Below, piece by piece: positions 1-9,084 of a stretch of 64,000 bases of DNA (position 1 is its first letter; the number at the start of each line of letters is the position of its first letter). The notes under the pieces are model-generated. The model had not been told where the DNA came from and ran no database searches. It saw only the letters and a program-made list of their open reading frames with translations. Source of the stretch: Pigmentiphaga daeguensis (lineage in GTDB: Bacteria; Pseudomonadota; Gammaproteobacteria; Burkholderiales; Burkholderiaceae_B); contig NZ_BAAAEN010000010.1 of assembly GCF_039523035.1 (NCBI RefSeq), forward strand, positions 62,001 to 126,000. Reading direction: 5' to 3'. The position numbers and the translations under genes are program-made.

Positions 1-854
1 GCGGCGGAGACCTGGTGCTGCGCAACCTGCAGCAGGCCCTGGAGAAGCAGCTCGGGCAGCCCGTCATCATCGACTACAAGGCCGGCGCGGCGGGCAACAT
101 CGGCACGCTGGACGTGGTCAACGCCGCGCCCGATGGCTATACGCTGCTGATGGGGCCGACGAACAACTTCGTCATCAACCAGTTCCTGTTCCCGAAGATG
201 GGCTTCGATCCTCTGGCGGCGCTGACGCCGGTCAGCCTGCTGGTCGAGCAGCCCTATCTGGTCACGATCACGGGCGCATTGCCGGCCCGCGACTACGCCG
301 GTTTCGCCGACTATGCCAAGGCCCACCCGGGCAAGCTGAACTACGGATCGCCAGGCGCGGGTACCGTGCCGCACGTGTCCGCGCTGATGCTGTCCGATCA
401 GTTGGACGCGCGCATGGTCCACGTACCCTACAAGGGTTCGCAGCCCGGGGTGCAGGCGCTGGTCGCCAATGACGTGCAATTGCTGATCGCCAGCTACGGC
501 ATCGTCGCCGGGCAGATCGCGGCGGGGCGCATCCGCGCCGTGGCGGTGGCCGCCGACCAGCGGCTGCCGGCCCTGCCGCAGGTGCCGACCACGGCCGAGG
601 TCGGCCTGCCGCCGGGCGTCATCCTGGCCAACTGGTGGGGCATCGCGGCGCCGCGCGGCACCGATCCGGCCATCGTCGAGCGGCTGGCCGGCGCCTTTCG
701 CGCGGCGGTGGGGGATCCGGACGTGCAGCGCAAGTTCGTTGAGCAGGGCACGCTGCCGGTGGCGAATTCGCCTGCGCAGTTCGCCGACCGCATGCGGAAC
801 GAGGCCAGGGCCTGGAAGGACATCATCGCCCGGACGGGCGTGACGATAGAGTGA
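1..854 (+). CDS. Bug-family (TctC-like) periplasmic solute receptor, 5' end outside window
   Basis: The reading frame is open from base 3 and the start lies upstream of the window. It has the family's landmarks: a Gly-Gly-Asp stretch at the very beginning, PVIIDYKAGAAGNIGT, then NAAPDGYTLL and the HVPYKGSQPG block. The signal peptide and first strand are missing because of the window edge. Bug receptors bind small carboxylates in the periplasm, usually for a tripartite TctAB carrier; no such carrier is present here. A MarR gene on the opposite strand follows. Ligand unknown. The family call is firm. Confidence 0.9.
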   Translation, partial: GGDLVLRNLQQALEKQLGQPVIIDYKAGAAGNIGTLDVVNAAPDGYTLLMGPTNNFVINQFLFPKMGFDPLAALTPVSLLVEQPYLVTITGALPARDYAGFADYAKAHPGKLNYGSPGAGTVPHVSALMLSDQLDARMVHVPYKGSQPGVQALVANDVQLLIASYGIVAGQIAAGRIRAVAVAADQRLPALPQVPTTAEVGLPPGVILANWWGIAAPRGTDPAIVERLAGAFRAAVGDPDVQRKFVEQGTLPVANSPAQFADRMRNEARAWKDIIARTGVTIE

Positions 855-893
855 CCGCCATGCGATGACCCGGGGCGGGGCCATCGCGGCGCG

Positions 894-1436
894 TCAGCCG
901 GCCGGGTCCGGATCGCGCGGCGCGCGCCGCCGTCCGCGTGGCCTGGGCTGGTAGTACAGGGTGGCCACGCCCAGCATCTTGGACAGCAGCCGCAGCAGCT
1001 GCTGTCTTTCCTTGGCCGTCAGCGGCTGGACGATTTCGTCCTGGATGTCCTCGAGCATGGGGCCCAGCTGTTCGAGCAGCGCCAGGCCTTCGGCCGAGGC
1101 CTCGACGCGCTGGCGCCGGCCGTCGGGCCGGCGCACGATCAGCGAGCGTTGCTCCAGCCGGGCGGCCACCTGTCCGGTGGTCGAGGTATCGAGTCCCACG
1201 ATGTCGCCCAGTTCGGCCTGATCCACGCCAGGCCGGATCGAGATCGTCTTGAGCACGACGTACTGGATGGGCGTGAGGTTGAAGCGCCGGGTGATGGGCG
1301 CGAAGGCCAGCGTGGTCTTCTGCTTGGCGCGCCGGATCAGGTGCCCCGGCATGCTGTACATGACCAGCAGCGGATCGGGCTCGTCGCGCGTAGAGCCGGC
1401 CTGGGCCGGCAGTTCGTGGTCGGGTTCGGGCTGCAT
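894..1436 (-). CDS. MarR-family transcriptional regulator
   Basis: The 180-residue protein has a winged-helix core: LTPIQYVVLKTISIRPGVDQAELGDIVGLDTSTTG (read as helices, not one motif), then the wing region RRPDGRRQRVEAS. It ends in a basic tail. MarR proteins are dimeric repressors released by aromatic or phenolic ligands. It is divergent from the Rieske oxygenase operon, and the 190 bp between them hold a consensus promoter and a 12-bp palindrome. Control of that operon is therefore the natural inference. Start chosen as the first ATG of the frame, directly before the AT-rich intergenic region. Confidence 0.88.
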   Translation of the reverse strand: MQPEPDHELPAQAGSTRDEPDPLLVMYSMPGHLIRRAKQKTTLAFAPITRRFNLTPIQYVVLKTISIRPGVDQAELGDIVGLDTSTTGQVAARLEQRSLIVRRPDGRRQRVEASAEGLALLEQLGPMLEDIQDEIVQPLTAKERQQLLRLLSKMLGVATLYYQPRPRGRRRAPRDPDPAG

Positions 1437-1532
1437 GGAATCTCCTCGGCGGCAACGTTACCACACCGGTCGGATGAGTTGGCCTGATTATATGTGTGCT
1501 TATATGTACACAAATAAAAAAATGATTTAAAA

Positions 1533-1544
1533 ACAATGCATTGT
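1533..1544. promoter_or_regulatory. Perfect 12-bp palindrome, candidate MarR operator
   Basis: ACAATGCATTGT is a perfect palindrome in the AT-rich gap between the MarR gene and the Rieske operon. It lies 20 bp upstream of the -35 box of the rightward promoter. MarR operators are typically palindromes of this size. The assignment to this regulator is inference from position. Confidence 0.5.
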
Positions 1545-1563
1545 ATTTTATAAGCATCGATAT

Positions 1564-1592
1564 TTGACATGATATTTCCATCTTCTTATAGT
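1564..1592 (+). promoter_or_regulatory. Sigma-70 promoter of the Rieske oxygenase operon
   Basis: TTGACA (1564-1569), a 17-bp spacer and TATAGT (1587-1592) match the consensus almost perfectly. A GTG at 1591 that would extend the oxygenase frame lies inside the -10 box. This rules that start out and supports the ATG at 1624. Confidence 0.8.
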
Positions 1593-1623
1593 GTCCGCAT
1601 GCTTGGAACCCAAGGGGATGGAA

Positions 1624-2754
1624 ATGAGTGGCACCGTGGTCAAGGAACTGGTCCAGCTGATTCCGGAGGGCTTGCCTTCCGGGCTGCGCAATTACTGGTA
1701 TCCGATCCTGCAATCGGAAGAGTTGCCCGCCGACAAGCCGGTGGGCCTGAAGGTGCTGGGCGAAAAACTTGCCGCGTGGCGCGGCGCCGACGGCCGGCCG
1801 AACGTCGTGCGCGACCGTTGCCCGCATCGCAGCATCCGCCTGTCGGTCGGCCGCGTCATGGATGGAGACCTGCAGTGCCTGATGCACGGGCTGCGCTTCG
1901 ATGGCGAAGGCCGCTGCACGCTCATCCCCTGGGAGACCGCGCACACTCCCCACCACGACCGGCTGGCCGTGCCCGCGTATCCGGCGCGGGAACTGGGAGG
2001 CTATATCTGGGCCTACCTGGGCGACCCGGTCCGCTTTCCGCCGCCGCCGCTCGAGACCCAGGTTCCCGAGGAACTGCTCAAGCCCGATGAGTTCATCTGC
2101 TTCCGGCTGCCCACCTCCACCTGGAACGCCAACTGGCTGCTGGCCATCGACGGCAGCGACGGTTTCCACGCCGTCGTGCTGCACACCGATTCGCAGGCCG
2201 TGCACCGCGCCGAGCGCAAGCCGGGCAGTAACGAGGTGCCGCTGGAAGACCGCCGCATCAAGATCATCCGTACCTCGCACGGTGTGCGCGGCGTGTCGGT
2301 CGACCTGGAAGGCAAGCCGATCAATCACGGCCACTTCACGGTCGACGTCAAGGGCCAGCGTTTCTGCCTGCCCTGTCTGACCACCAATCCCATCGTGCCG
2401 GCGCCGGGCGCCGCGCCCTACGCGTCGCGGCTGTGGCAATTCCCGCAGGACGCCCAGCACACGACGGTGGTCCGCTTCCTGTCCTGGCGCGCCCGGACCG
2501 AGGCCGAACGCGCCGCCGCCACGCGCCTGTTCAACGAGGTGGCGCTGCCGCGGCTGGAGCTCGTCAATACCGAGGATGCCTTCGCCGCCGAGGCGCAAGG
2601 CGACCTGATCGAGGCGCGCTCGCGCGAATACCTGCTGGCCCCCGACGAAGACGTGATCAAGGTGCGCCGCTTGCTGCGCACCGCCTTCGTGTCGCAGGCC
2701 GAGCACGGCGAACGCATCGACAACCCGGCCGGTTCGCTGGCCTATCCCGTCTAG
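1624..2754 (+). CDS. Rieske [2Fe-2S] aromatic ring-hydroxylating oxygenase, terminal component (VanA-like)
   Basis: The 376-residue protein has an N-terminal Rieske domain with C66-P-H68 and C85-LM-H88 ligands (numbered from the ATG at 1624). A C-terminal catalytic domain contains NWLLAIDGSDGFHAVVLHTD, with Asp and His suited to the mononuclear iron site. This fits the vanillate demethylase/phthalate dioxygenase class, which hydroxylates or O-demethylates aromatic acids using electrons from a separate reductase. No reductase gene is adjacent, so it must be encoded elsewhere. The start at 1624 is preceded by AAGGGGA. First gene of an operon with an SDR and a Bug receptor. Substrate unknown. 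Confidence 0.88.
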   Translation: MSGTVVKELVQLIPEGLPSGLRNYWYPILQSEELPADKPVGLKVLGEKLAAWRGADGRPNVVRDRCPHRSIRLSVGRVMDGDLQCLMHGLRFDGEGRCTLIPWETAHTPHHDRLAVPAYPARELGGYIWAYLGDPVRFPPPPLETQVPEELLKPDEFICFRLPTSTWNANWLLAIDGSDGFHAVVLHTDSQAVHRAERKPGSNEVPLEDRRIKIIRTSHGVRGVSVDLEGKPINHGHFTVDVKGQRFCLPCLTTNPIVPAPGAAPYASRLWQFPQDAQHTTVVRFLSWRARTEAERAAATRLFNEVALPRLELVNTEDAFAAEAQGDLIEARSREYLLAPDEDVIKVRRLLRTAFVSQAEHGERIDNPAGSLAYPV

Positions 2755-2762
2755 GAGTCAGC

Positions 2763-3542
2763 ATGGGCCACCGGCTCGAAGGCAAGACGGCATTGATTAC
2801 CGGCGGCGCGGGCGGCATCGGCCAGGCCATAGCCTCGCTGTTCGCGGACGAAGGCGCGCGCGTGCTCCTGGTGGATCGCGACGCCGACGCGCTCGCGGCG
2901 GGCGTGGCCCGCCTGGGGCGGGACCGCATCGCCACCGCGACGTGCGACATCGCCGATGAGGCCCGGGTGGCGCGCCTGGGCGACGCCATCCGCGCGCACG
3001 GCGACGCGCTCGACATCCTGGTCAACAATGCCGCCACGCGCGAATACCATCGCCTGGCCGATGCCGACGCCGCATCCTGGCAGCGCATCCTGGCCGTCAA
3101 CGTGATCGGCGCCGGCCTGGTCACCGCGCTCGCCCTGCCCTGGCTGCGCAGGTCGGGGCGCGGCGCGGTGGTCAACGTCGCCTCCACCTTCGGCATCTGC
3201 GGCCGGGCCGGCATGGGCCAGTACGACGTCACCAAGGCGGCGATGGTCGCGGCCACCCGCGTGCTGGCCATCGAGGAAGCCCGGTACGGCGTACGCGCGA
3301 ACGCCGTGTGCCCGGGATCGGTGCTGACCGGATTCACGCTGGGCCGCGCGGCCGCGCGCGGCCTGTCCGAGGCCGAATTGAAGGACCGCGGCTTCGTGCC
3401 CGCGCCCATCGCCCGCTGGGGCGAACCGGCCGAGATCGCGGCGCCGGTGTTGTGGCTGGCTTCCGACGAAGCCTCGTTCATCACGGGTGCCGTGCTGCCC
3501 GTGGACGGCGGGGTGTCGGCCAGCGGTACGCGCGTCGCCTAG
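2763..3542 (+). CDS. SDR-family NAD(P)-dependent oxidoreductase
   Basis: Classical short-chain dehydrogenase of 259 residues. The cofactor motif TGGAGGIG sits near residue 14, followed by VNNAA, a catalytic Ser in VNVAST, and Y-x-x-x-K in QYDVTKAA, then NAVCPG. It starts 8 bp after the Rieske gene with a TAGGAG ribosome site, so the two are surely co-transcribed. It may oxidise the diol or alcohol formed by the oxygenase; that link is inference. Confidence 0.9.
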   Translation: MGHRLEGKTALITGGAGGIGQAIASLFADEGARVLLVDRDADALAAGVARLGRDRIATATCDIADEARVARLGDAIRAHGDALDILVNNAATREYHRLADADAASWQRILAVNVIGAGLVTALALPWLRRSGRGAVVNVASTFGICGRAGMGQYDVTKAAMVAATRVLAIEEARYGVRANAVCPGSVLTGFTLGRAAARGLSEAELKDRGFVPAPIARWGEPAEIAAPVLWLASDEASFITGAVLPVDGGVSASGTRVA

Positions 3543-3576
3543 CGCGGCGTTTCCACTCTCGTTCAGGATGTTCCGT

Positions 3577-4551
3577 ATGAAGACCCTTGCCGCACTCCTG
3601 CTGTCCTGCGCCGCCTGCCTGCCGATGGCGGCCGCCCATGCGGCCGACGCCGACTATCCGTCGCGGCCCATCACCATCGTCGTTCCCTTCCCGCCCGGCG
3701 GCAGCCCGGACATGCTGGCCCGCGTGATCGGCGACAAGCTGGGCCAGCGCCTGGGCCAGACCGTCGTGGTCGAGAACCGCCCCGGCGCGAGCGGCACCAT
3801 AGGCGCCGCGCACGTTGCCCGCGCGGCGCCCGACGGCCATACGCTGATGATGACGCCGAATACCTTCGTGCTGTCGCCGCTGGTGCTGCCCAAGGGGGTC
3901 GTGACCTTCGACGTGCAGGCCGACTTCGCGCCGGTGATACTGCCGGCCAAGACGCTGATGGTGCTGGCGGCGCATCCGCGCCTGGGCGTGAAGAACCTGC
4001 CCGAGCTGGTCACCTATGCCAAGGCCCATCCCGGCCTGACCTACACCGGTTCGGCCAATGGCTCGCCGCAGCACGTGGCCGGCGAAATGCTCAAGCAGAT
4101 GGCCGGCATCGACATGTCCTTCGTGTCGTACAAGGGGCTGGCCCCGGCGCTGAACGACACGCTGGGGGGACACGTCGACCTGATCTTCGTGCCCTACGGC
4201 AACGTCGCCCAGCACGTGAAGGCCGGCGCGCTGACCGTGCTGGGCGGCCTGGACGAGGAACGGCTGGCCTCGGCGCCCGAGGTCGTGCCGTTGCGCGAGC
4301 AAGGCTATCCGCGCATGGTGGTGGGGGTGTGGACGGGGCTGTTCGCGCCGCGCGGCACGCCGGCTCCCGTCGTCGACAGGCTCAACCGCGAGATCAACGC
4401 GATCCTGGCCCTGCCCGACGTCAAACAGCGGCTGGAAGGCGCCAGCCAGATCCTGGTCGGCGGGCCGCCGGCAACGCTGGCCAAGGTGGTCAAGCGAGAC
4501 CTGGACACCTACGCGCCCATCGTCCGCAGCGCCGGCATCACGGCGGACTGA
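3577..4551 (+). CDS. Bug-family periplasmic solute receptor
   Basis: Of its 324 residues, the first 23 or so form a signal peptide ending in AHAA. The family blocks PITIVVPFPPGGSPD, VVENRPGASGTIG, RAAPDGHTLM and SFVSYKGLAPAL follow in order. It is the last gene of the Rieske-SDR operon and presumably delivers or senses the operon's substrate. The ATG at 3568 is an alternative start. Confidence 0.92.
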   Translation: MKTLAALLLSCAACLPMAAAHAADADYPSRPITIVVPFPPGGSPDMLARVIGDKLGQRLGQTVVVENRPGASGTIGAAHVARAAPDGHTLMMTPNTFVLSPLVLPKGVVTFDVQADFAPVILPAKTLMVLAAHPRLGVKNLPELVTYAKAHPGLTYTGSANGSPQHVAGEMLKQMAGIDMSFVSYKGLAPALNDTLGGHVDLIFVPYGNVAQHVKAGALTVLGGLDEERLASAPEVVPLREQGYPRMVVGVWTGLFAPRGTPAPVVDRLNREINAILALPDVKQRLEGASQILVGGPPATLAKVVKRDLDTYAPIVRSAGITAD

Positions 4552-4565
4552 GGCGCCGGCCTCAG
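4548..4565. terminator. Hairpin between convergent genes
   Basis: CTGAGGC-GCCG-GCCTCAG forms a 7-bp stem overlapping the stop codons of the Bug gene and the convergent downstream gene. There is no T-tract on either side, so an intrinsic terminator is uncertain. Confidence 0.35.
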
Positions 4566-5530
4566 GTCTGCAGCATCGAGGGCCAGAACATCTCTTCCGG
4601 CTCGTACTTGCGCGGCGTCAGGCCCTGCCTGTGGGCGTAGGCCAGCATGCGGTCCACTTCGTGGCGGGTCCTGGCGAAGCCCCACGGGTAGATGTCGGGC
4701 CCCGCCGCGCGGCGTTCCTCTTCCCACAGCGCGCGATACCACAGCGAGGTGGTGTGGATGCGCGCCCATTCCTCCTGCTTGCGGTAGCAGGCCTGCTTGG
4801 ATGCTTCCCAGGCGTCGTACAGGCTTTGCGCCACCCACGGATGGGCTTCGAGAATGCTGGTGCGCACCAGCAGCGTGTGCATGATGGGAAAGCAGCGCGT
4901 GCGGGCGAAATAGGCGCGTTCCTCGGCGCCGTGGTCGGGGAACAGGAAATCGATGTCGGGATGGACGTTCGGTGCCCACACCTCGGTGGTGATACCCGCG
5001 TCGATCGCGTTCGAGGCCAGCAGGTCGTACTGCGAGGACCCGGCCGGCGCGATCTCCATCTTCAGCCACGGCGGTGGCGTCCAGTCCGGCAGCCGCACCG
5101 GTTGCCAGGCCACCCAGGTGATGGACGACAGGTCGACGCCGTAGTCTTCTTCCAGGATGCCCTTGGCCCACAGCGCGGCGCTGGTGGCCCAGGTCTGCAC
5201 GCCCACGCGGCGGCCGTTCAGGTCGGAAGGCTGGGTGATGCCGCTGCGCCGGTTGATGTAGATGTACGAGTGCCGGAACATGCGCTTGACGAAGATCGGC
5301 AGCGCGGTGAAGCCCAGGCTGCGGCGCGGCAGGTCGGCGATGTAGGTGCCGGTGAAGAACTCCGCGACGTCGAACAGGCCGCGCGCGCTTTGCGACTGGC
5401 GGCTGACGTCGTCGTCGTTGACGGTGATGTCGAGTTCGATGCCCCGCGGACGCACGGTGCCGTCGATCAGGGCCTGGGCGCGGTCGTAGGGACCGCAGGT
5501 CATGCTGAGTTTCAAGGGAGGCGCGGACAA
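4562..5530 (-). CDS. 4,5-dihydroxyphthalate decarboxylase-like / substrate-binding-fold protein
   Basis: The 322-residue protein begins (after the start) with SAPPLKLSMTCGPYDRAQALIDG split over a typical opening of this family. Later come the GLFDVAEFF, RRVGVQTWATSAALW and RTRCFPIMHT regions. The family has a periplasmic-binding-protein fold and includes 4,5-dihydroxyphthalate decarboxylase, an aromatic-acid enzyme. There is no signal peptide, so it is probably cytoplasmic. I chose the TTG at 5530 because AAGGAG lies 6 bases before it; the first in-frame ATG is 9 codons later. It precedes no carrier gene and follows its own Bug receptor on the same strand. Enzyme activity not certain. Confidence 0.75.
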   Translation of the reverse strand: MSAPPLKLSMTCGPYDRAQALIDGTVRPRGIELDITVNDDDVSRQSQSARGLFDVAEFFTGTYIADLPRRSLGFTALPIFVKRMFRHSYIYINRRSGITQPSDLNGRRVGVQTWATSAALWAKGILEEDYGVDLSSITWVAWQPVRLPDWTPPPWLKMEIAPAGSSQYDLLASNAIDAGITTEVWAPNVHPDIDFLFPDHGAEERAYFARTRCFPIMHTLLVRTSILEAHPWVAQSLYDAWEASKQACYRKQEEWARIHTTSLWYRALWEEERRAAGPDIYPWGFARTRHEVDRMLAYAHRQGLTPRKYEPEEMFWPSMLQT

Positions 5531-5556
5531 CGGTTGCTCCTTGCGGCGAGGCGCGA

Positions 5557-6549
5557 TCAGTTGGCGCGGATCTTCAGGTCGGCGGTCAGTCGGCGATAAC
5601 GCTCGTCGTCCTCGCGCATCTGCCGGCTCAAGGCCTCCGGCGCGCCGCCTTCGGGCTGGTAGCCGAGCTGGTCGAGCCGGGCGCGCATCGCCGGCTCCTT
5701 CAGCACGGCATTGATTTCCTGGTTGAGCCGGGCAATGACGGGCGCCGGCGTGCCCAGCGGCGCCAGGATGCCGAACCATGCGGTGGCCTGTACGTCGCGA
5801 TAGCCGAGCTCGGCCATCGCCGGCACGTCGGGCATCTGCGGCGAGCGCCGGGGCGAGGACGTGGCCAGGGCGCGCAGCATGCCGTCGCGGAAGTACTGGG
5901 TGTTGCCCGAGGTGGGCATCCAGGCCATGTTGACCTGTCCGCCCAGCAGCGCCGTCACCATTTTGGCCACGCCGCCGTACGGGACGCTGGTCAGTTCCAG
6001 CCCGGACTCCTTGCGGAACTGCTCGCCCATCACGTTCATCGGCGAGCCGTTGTCGCCGCCGGAGTAGGCGAAGCCGGGATCTTTCTTCGCCACGGCGATG
6101 AAATCCTTCACCGTCCTGATGCCGTGGCTGTCGGCGAACTTGCCGTTGACCGCCATGACCATCATGGTCGAGACCGGCATCACCACCGGCGCCAGTTCCT
6201 TCGTGACGTCGACCGTGGCGGCGTTCTGCGCCAGCACATAGGGCGCGATGACCAGCGTGTTGGGCATCAGGAACAGCGTGTAGCCGTCGGGCGCGGACCG
6301 CGCCGCCTGGCGCGCCGCGATCATGCCGGAGGCGCCGGGCCGGTTCTCGACGATGACGCTCTGCCCCAGGCGGGGCTGCAGGCGCTCGGCCAGGACGCGG
6401 GCGAAGGTATCGACGCCGGCGCCGGGGCCCGACGAGACGATCAAGGTCAAGGGCCGGCTGGGCCAGGCCTCGCCCTGGGCGTGGGCCGCCCAGGGCAGCA
6501 GACAGGCCGCGGTGGCGGCGGCGAGGGCAAGACGGCGAAGGCAACGCAT
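5557..6549 (-). CDS. Bug-family periplasmic solute receptor
   Basis: The 330-residue protein has a signal peptide (MRCLRRLALAAATAACLLPW, cleaved near AHAQ). Then come PLTLIVSSGPGAGVDTF, VIVENRPGASGMIA, RSAPDGYTLFL and TSVPYGGVAKM. It is transcribed leftward ahead of the dihydroxyphthalate-decarboxylase-like gene, with 26 bp between them, so both form one transcript. The start at 6549 is preferred over 6594 because the signal peptide begins there and AGGGG precedes it. Confidence 0.92.
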   Translation of the reverse strand: MRCLRRLALAAATAACLLPWAAHAQGEAWPSRPLTLIVSSGPGAGVDTFARVLAERLQPRLGQSVIVENRPGASGMIAARQAARSAPDGYTLFLMPNTLVIAPYVLAQNAATVDVTKELAPVVMPVSTMMVMAVNGKFADSHGIRTVKDFIAVAKKDPGFAYSGGDNGSPMNVMGEQFRKESGLELTSVPYGGVAKMVTALLGGQVNMAWMPTSGNTQYFRDGMLRALATSSPRRSPQMPDVPAMAELGYRDVQATAWFGILAPLGTPAPVIARLNQEINAVLKEPAMRARLDQLGYQPEGGAPEALSRQMREDDERYRRLTADLKIRAN

Positions 6550-6790
6550 GAGAGGGCCCCTGAACGATGTGCGGACCGTTGGGGCCCATGTCATGAAAAC
6601 GTGGAGCGACTATATCAATACGGAAATATCAAATCAATATAATTTATAAGACGATGATTTTTAAGGAATTAATAATAAGTACAGTTATACGTATACTTAA
6701 ATGGAATCGGACTCGGGCCCACCCGCCGGTGGACGACCGGGCGCCACCGCCATTTCTTGACACGGTTTCTTCCTTTGCCGCACTATGGTC

Positions 6791-6820
6791 GATAAGCGGT
6801 CATTAATAACCGCTAAGCGG
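6791..6820. promoter_or_regulatory. Candidate IclR operator before the Bug-monooxygenase operon
   Basis: AGCGGT-8 bp-ACCGCT (6795-6814) is an inverted repeat overlapping the palindrome CCGCTAAGCGG (6810-6820). It lies 20 bp before the start codon at 6840. The same CCGCTAAGCGG palindrome stands upstream of the IclR gene at 9917-9927. Two shared copies in a 3-kb neighbourhood make this a likely binding site of that IclR protein. Confidence 0.6.
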
Positions 6821-6839
6821 ATAACAAAGGAGACCATCG

Positions 6840-7823
6840 ATGAAATGCTTTTTCCGCGGGACCTGGGCGCTCGCCCTGGCCCTGCTGCTACCCGCCGCGC
6901 CCCAGCCCGCAGCGGCCGCCCAGCAGGACTATCCGAACCGGCCGATACGCCTGCTGGTCGGCTTCGGTCCGGGCGGCCCCACCGACCTGACCTTCCGCAA
7001 GCTGGCCGAACTGGCGGCGCGCCATCTCGGCCAGCCCATCATCGTCGAGAACAAGCCGGGCGTCGGCGCCACGCTGGCCGCCTCCACCATGGCCAGGCAG
7101 GACAAGCCCGACGGCTATACCATCGCCTCGGCCACGGCCGGCATGTTCCGCGTCCCGTACATGCAGAAGGTGGACTGGGACCCGATCCGCGACTTCACCT
7201 GGATCGCGGGGCTGGGCGGCTATACCTTCGTGCTGGCGGTGAAGGCGGATTCCCCGTACCGGACGGCGGCCGACCTGGTGCGGTACGCCAAGGCCAATCC
7301 GGGCAAAGTGTCGGTGGCGACCGCCGGCGCGGGCACCAGCATGCATCTGCTGACCGAGGCCTTCGCCGCCGCTGCCGGCGTCGAGCTGACCCACGTCGGC
7401 TACAAGAGCAGCAGCGAAGCCGCCGTCAGCCTGCTGGGCGGCCAGACGGTGGCGGCGGTGGACGCGGTGGGCAGCCTGCTGCCGCACGTGCAGTCGGGCG
7501 CGCTGCGGCTGCTGATGTCGTTCGACGCGGAGCCGACGCCGCTGCTGTCGGACCTGCCTACCGCCCGCAGCCTGGGCTACGACATCGCCAATTCCGCGCC
7601 CTATGGATTGATCGGGCCCAAGGGCATGCCGCCGGACGTGGTGCAGAAACTGGCGGCCGCCTTCAAGGCGGCGGTGGACGACCCGGAGTACGCCAAGCTG
7701 CTGGAGAAGCTCGGGCAGACCTACTGGTTCAGTCCGCCCGCCGACTATGGCAAGTTCGCCGCCAGCTACTACGTCTCGGAACGCAAGCTGGTCGAGCATG
7801 CCAAGCTGATGCGCCAGCCCTGA
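6840..7823 (+). CDS. Bug-family periplasmic solute receptor
   Basis: The 327-residue protein has a signal peptide of about 26 residues, rich in Leu and Ala and ending AAAAQQ. Family blocks follow: PIRLLVGFGPGGPTDL, IIVENKPGVGATLA, DKPDGYTIAS and THVGYKSSSEAAV. AAAGGAG lies 7 bases before the ATG. It is the first gene of a two-gene operon with a FAD monooxygenase, 22 bp apart, under a candidate IclR operator. Confidence 0.92.
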   Translation: MKCFFRGTWALALALLLPAAPQPAAAAQQDYPNRPIRLLVGFGPGGPTDLTFRKLAELAARHLGQPIIVENKPGVGATLAASTMARQDKPDGYTIASATAGMFRVPYMQKVDWDPIRDFTWIAGLGGYTFVLAVKADSPYRTAADLVRYAKANPGKVSVATAGAGTSMHLLTEAFAAAAGVELTHVGYKSSSEAAVSLLGGQTVAAVDAVGSLLPHVQSGALRLLMSFDAEPTPLLSDLPTARSLGYDIANSAPYGLIGPKGMPPDVVQKLAAAFKAAVDDPEYAKLLEKLGQTYWFSPPADYGKFAASYYVSERKLVEHAKLMRQP

Positions 7824-7845
7824 CCGCGCCAGGAGGAATGGCACC

Positions 7846-9072
7846 ATGAAGATCGTGATCGCGGGCGCGGGCATAGGCGGGTTGACCGCCGCGCTCAGCC
7901 TGCATGCCGCGGGCATCTCCGACGTGACGGTGCTGGAGGCCGCCCGGCGGATCCAGCAATTGGGCGTGGGCATCAACCTGCCGCCGCACGCCGTGCGCGA
8001 GCTGGACGAGCTGGGACTGGGCGAGCGGCTGGCGTCCTTCGGCATCCCCACGTCCGAGCTGGCCTACGTGGACAGCGGCGGCCGGCTGATCAACGCCGAG
8101 GCGCGGGGCCTCGCGGCCGGCTACCGGTGGCCGCAGTATTCGGTGCACCGGGGCAAGCTCCAGGAGCTGCTGCTGGCCGCGGTGATCGAGCGCCTGGGCC
8201 CGGAGGCGGTCATGGCCGGGCAGCGCGTGCAGGACGTGGCCCAGGAGGCCGGAGGCGTGCGGGTGACGGCGTCGCCTGCCGCCGGCGGCACGGCTGTCTT
8301 CGAGGCCGACGTGCTGGTGGGCGCCGACGGCATACGCTCGGCCGTGCGCGCCGCGCTGCATGGGCACGGATCGCCGCTGGCCACCAACGGCTGGACCATG
8401 TTTCGCGGCGCGGCGCCGGGGCCGGCCTTCCGCGGTGGACGCTCGATGGTGATCGTGGGCGACGAGCATCTGCGCTGCGTGGTCTATCCCATCGGCCCGG
8501 GCGTGCTGAACTGGCTGATCGTGCGGCCCACCGAGCCGGGCGCCGCGGGCGAACTCGGCAACTGGAACCGCCCCATCGCTCCCGAGGCGGTGGCCGCCCA
8601 CGTCGCCCACTGGGACTTCGACTGGCTGGACATCCCGGCGCTGGTGCGCCGGACGGACGCGGCCTACGAGTATCCGATGGCGGACATCGATCCCTTGCCG
8701 CGCTGGACGGCCGGGCGGGCCACGCTGCTGGGCGACGCGGCCCATGCCATGTATCCCTTCGGTTCCAATGGCGCATCGCAGGCCATCATCGACGCGCGGG
8801 TCCTGGCCTACCACCTGGCCATGCAGCCCGGTCCGGACGCCGCGCTGTCGGCCTACGAACAGGCGCGCCGCGAGGCCGTGGCCGCCGTGCAGCGGGCCAA
8901 CCGCAGTATGGCGGGCGATGTGATGAAGCGGGTCAGCACCCTGGCGCGCGCCAGCGACCATGCCTCGGCGGCGGCCGAACTGGAGCGGGTGGAGCAGTCG
9001 TACCGCCAACTGGCGGGTTTCGACGTCGCGACGCTGAACGAACGGCCGTCGTGGAGCGTGGCGCGGACCTGA
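7846..9072 (+). CDS. FAD-dependent aromatic monooxygenase (group A flavoprotein hydroxylase)
   Basis: The 408-residue protein has the three signatures of the p-hydroxybenzoate/salicylate hydroxylase fold. These are GAGIGGLTAAL at residue 7, the DG motif in VGADGIRSAVR near residue 165, and the GD motif in LLGDAAHAMYPFGSNG near residue 300. Such enzymes hydroxylate phenolic or heterocyclic acids with NAD(P)H and oxygen; PhzS and 3-hydroxybenzoate 6-hydroxylase are relatives. AGGAGG precedes the start. Co-transcribed with the Bug gene. The exact substrate cannot be read from sequence. Confidence 0.9.
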   Translation: MKIVIAGAGIGGLTAALSLHAAGISDVTVLEAARRIQQLGVGINLPPHAVRELDELGLGERLASFGIPTSELAYVDSGGRLINAEARGLAAGYRWPQYSVHRGKLQELLLAAVIERLGPEAVMAGQRVQDVAQEAGGVRVTASPAAGGTAVFEADVLVGADGIRSAVRAALHGHGSPLATNGWTMFRGAAPGPAFRGGRSMVIVGDEHLRCVVYPIGPGVLNWLIVRPTEPGAAGELGNWNRPIAPEAVAAHVAHWDFDWLDIPALVRRTDAAYEYPMADIDPLPRWTAGRATLLGDAAHAMYPFGSNGASQAIIDARVLAYHLAMQPGPDAALSAYEQARREAVAAVQRANRSMAGDVMKRVSTLARASDHASAAAELERVEQSYRQLAGFDVATLNERPSWSVART

Positions 9073-9084
9073 GCCCGCGTCGCC

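Noticed and set aside
1569..2090. Open frames antisense to or overlapping the Rieske gene
   Set aside because: Low-complexity Arg/Pro/Ala-rich translations in other frames of a clear gene.
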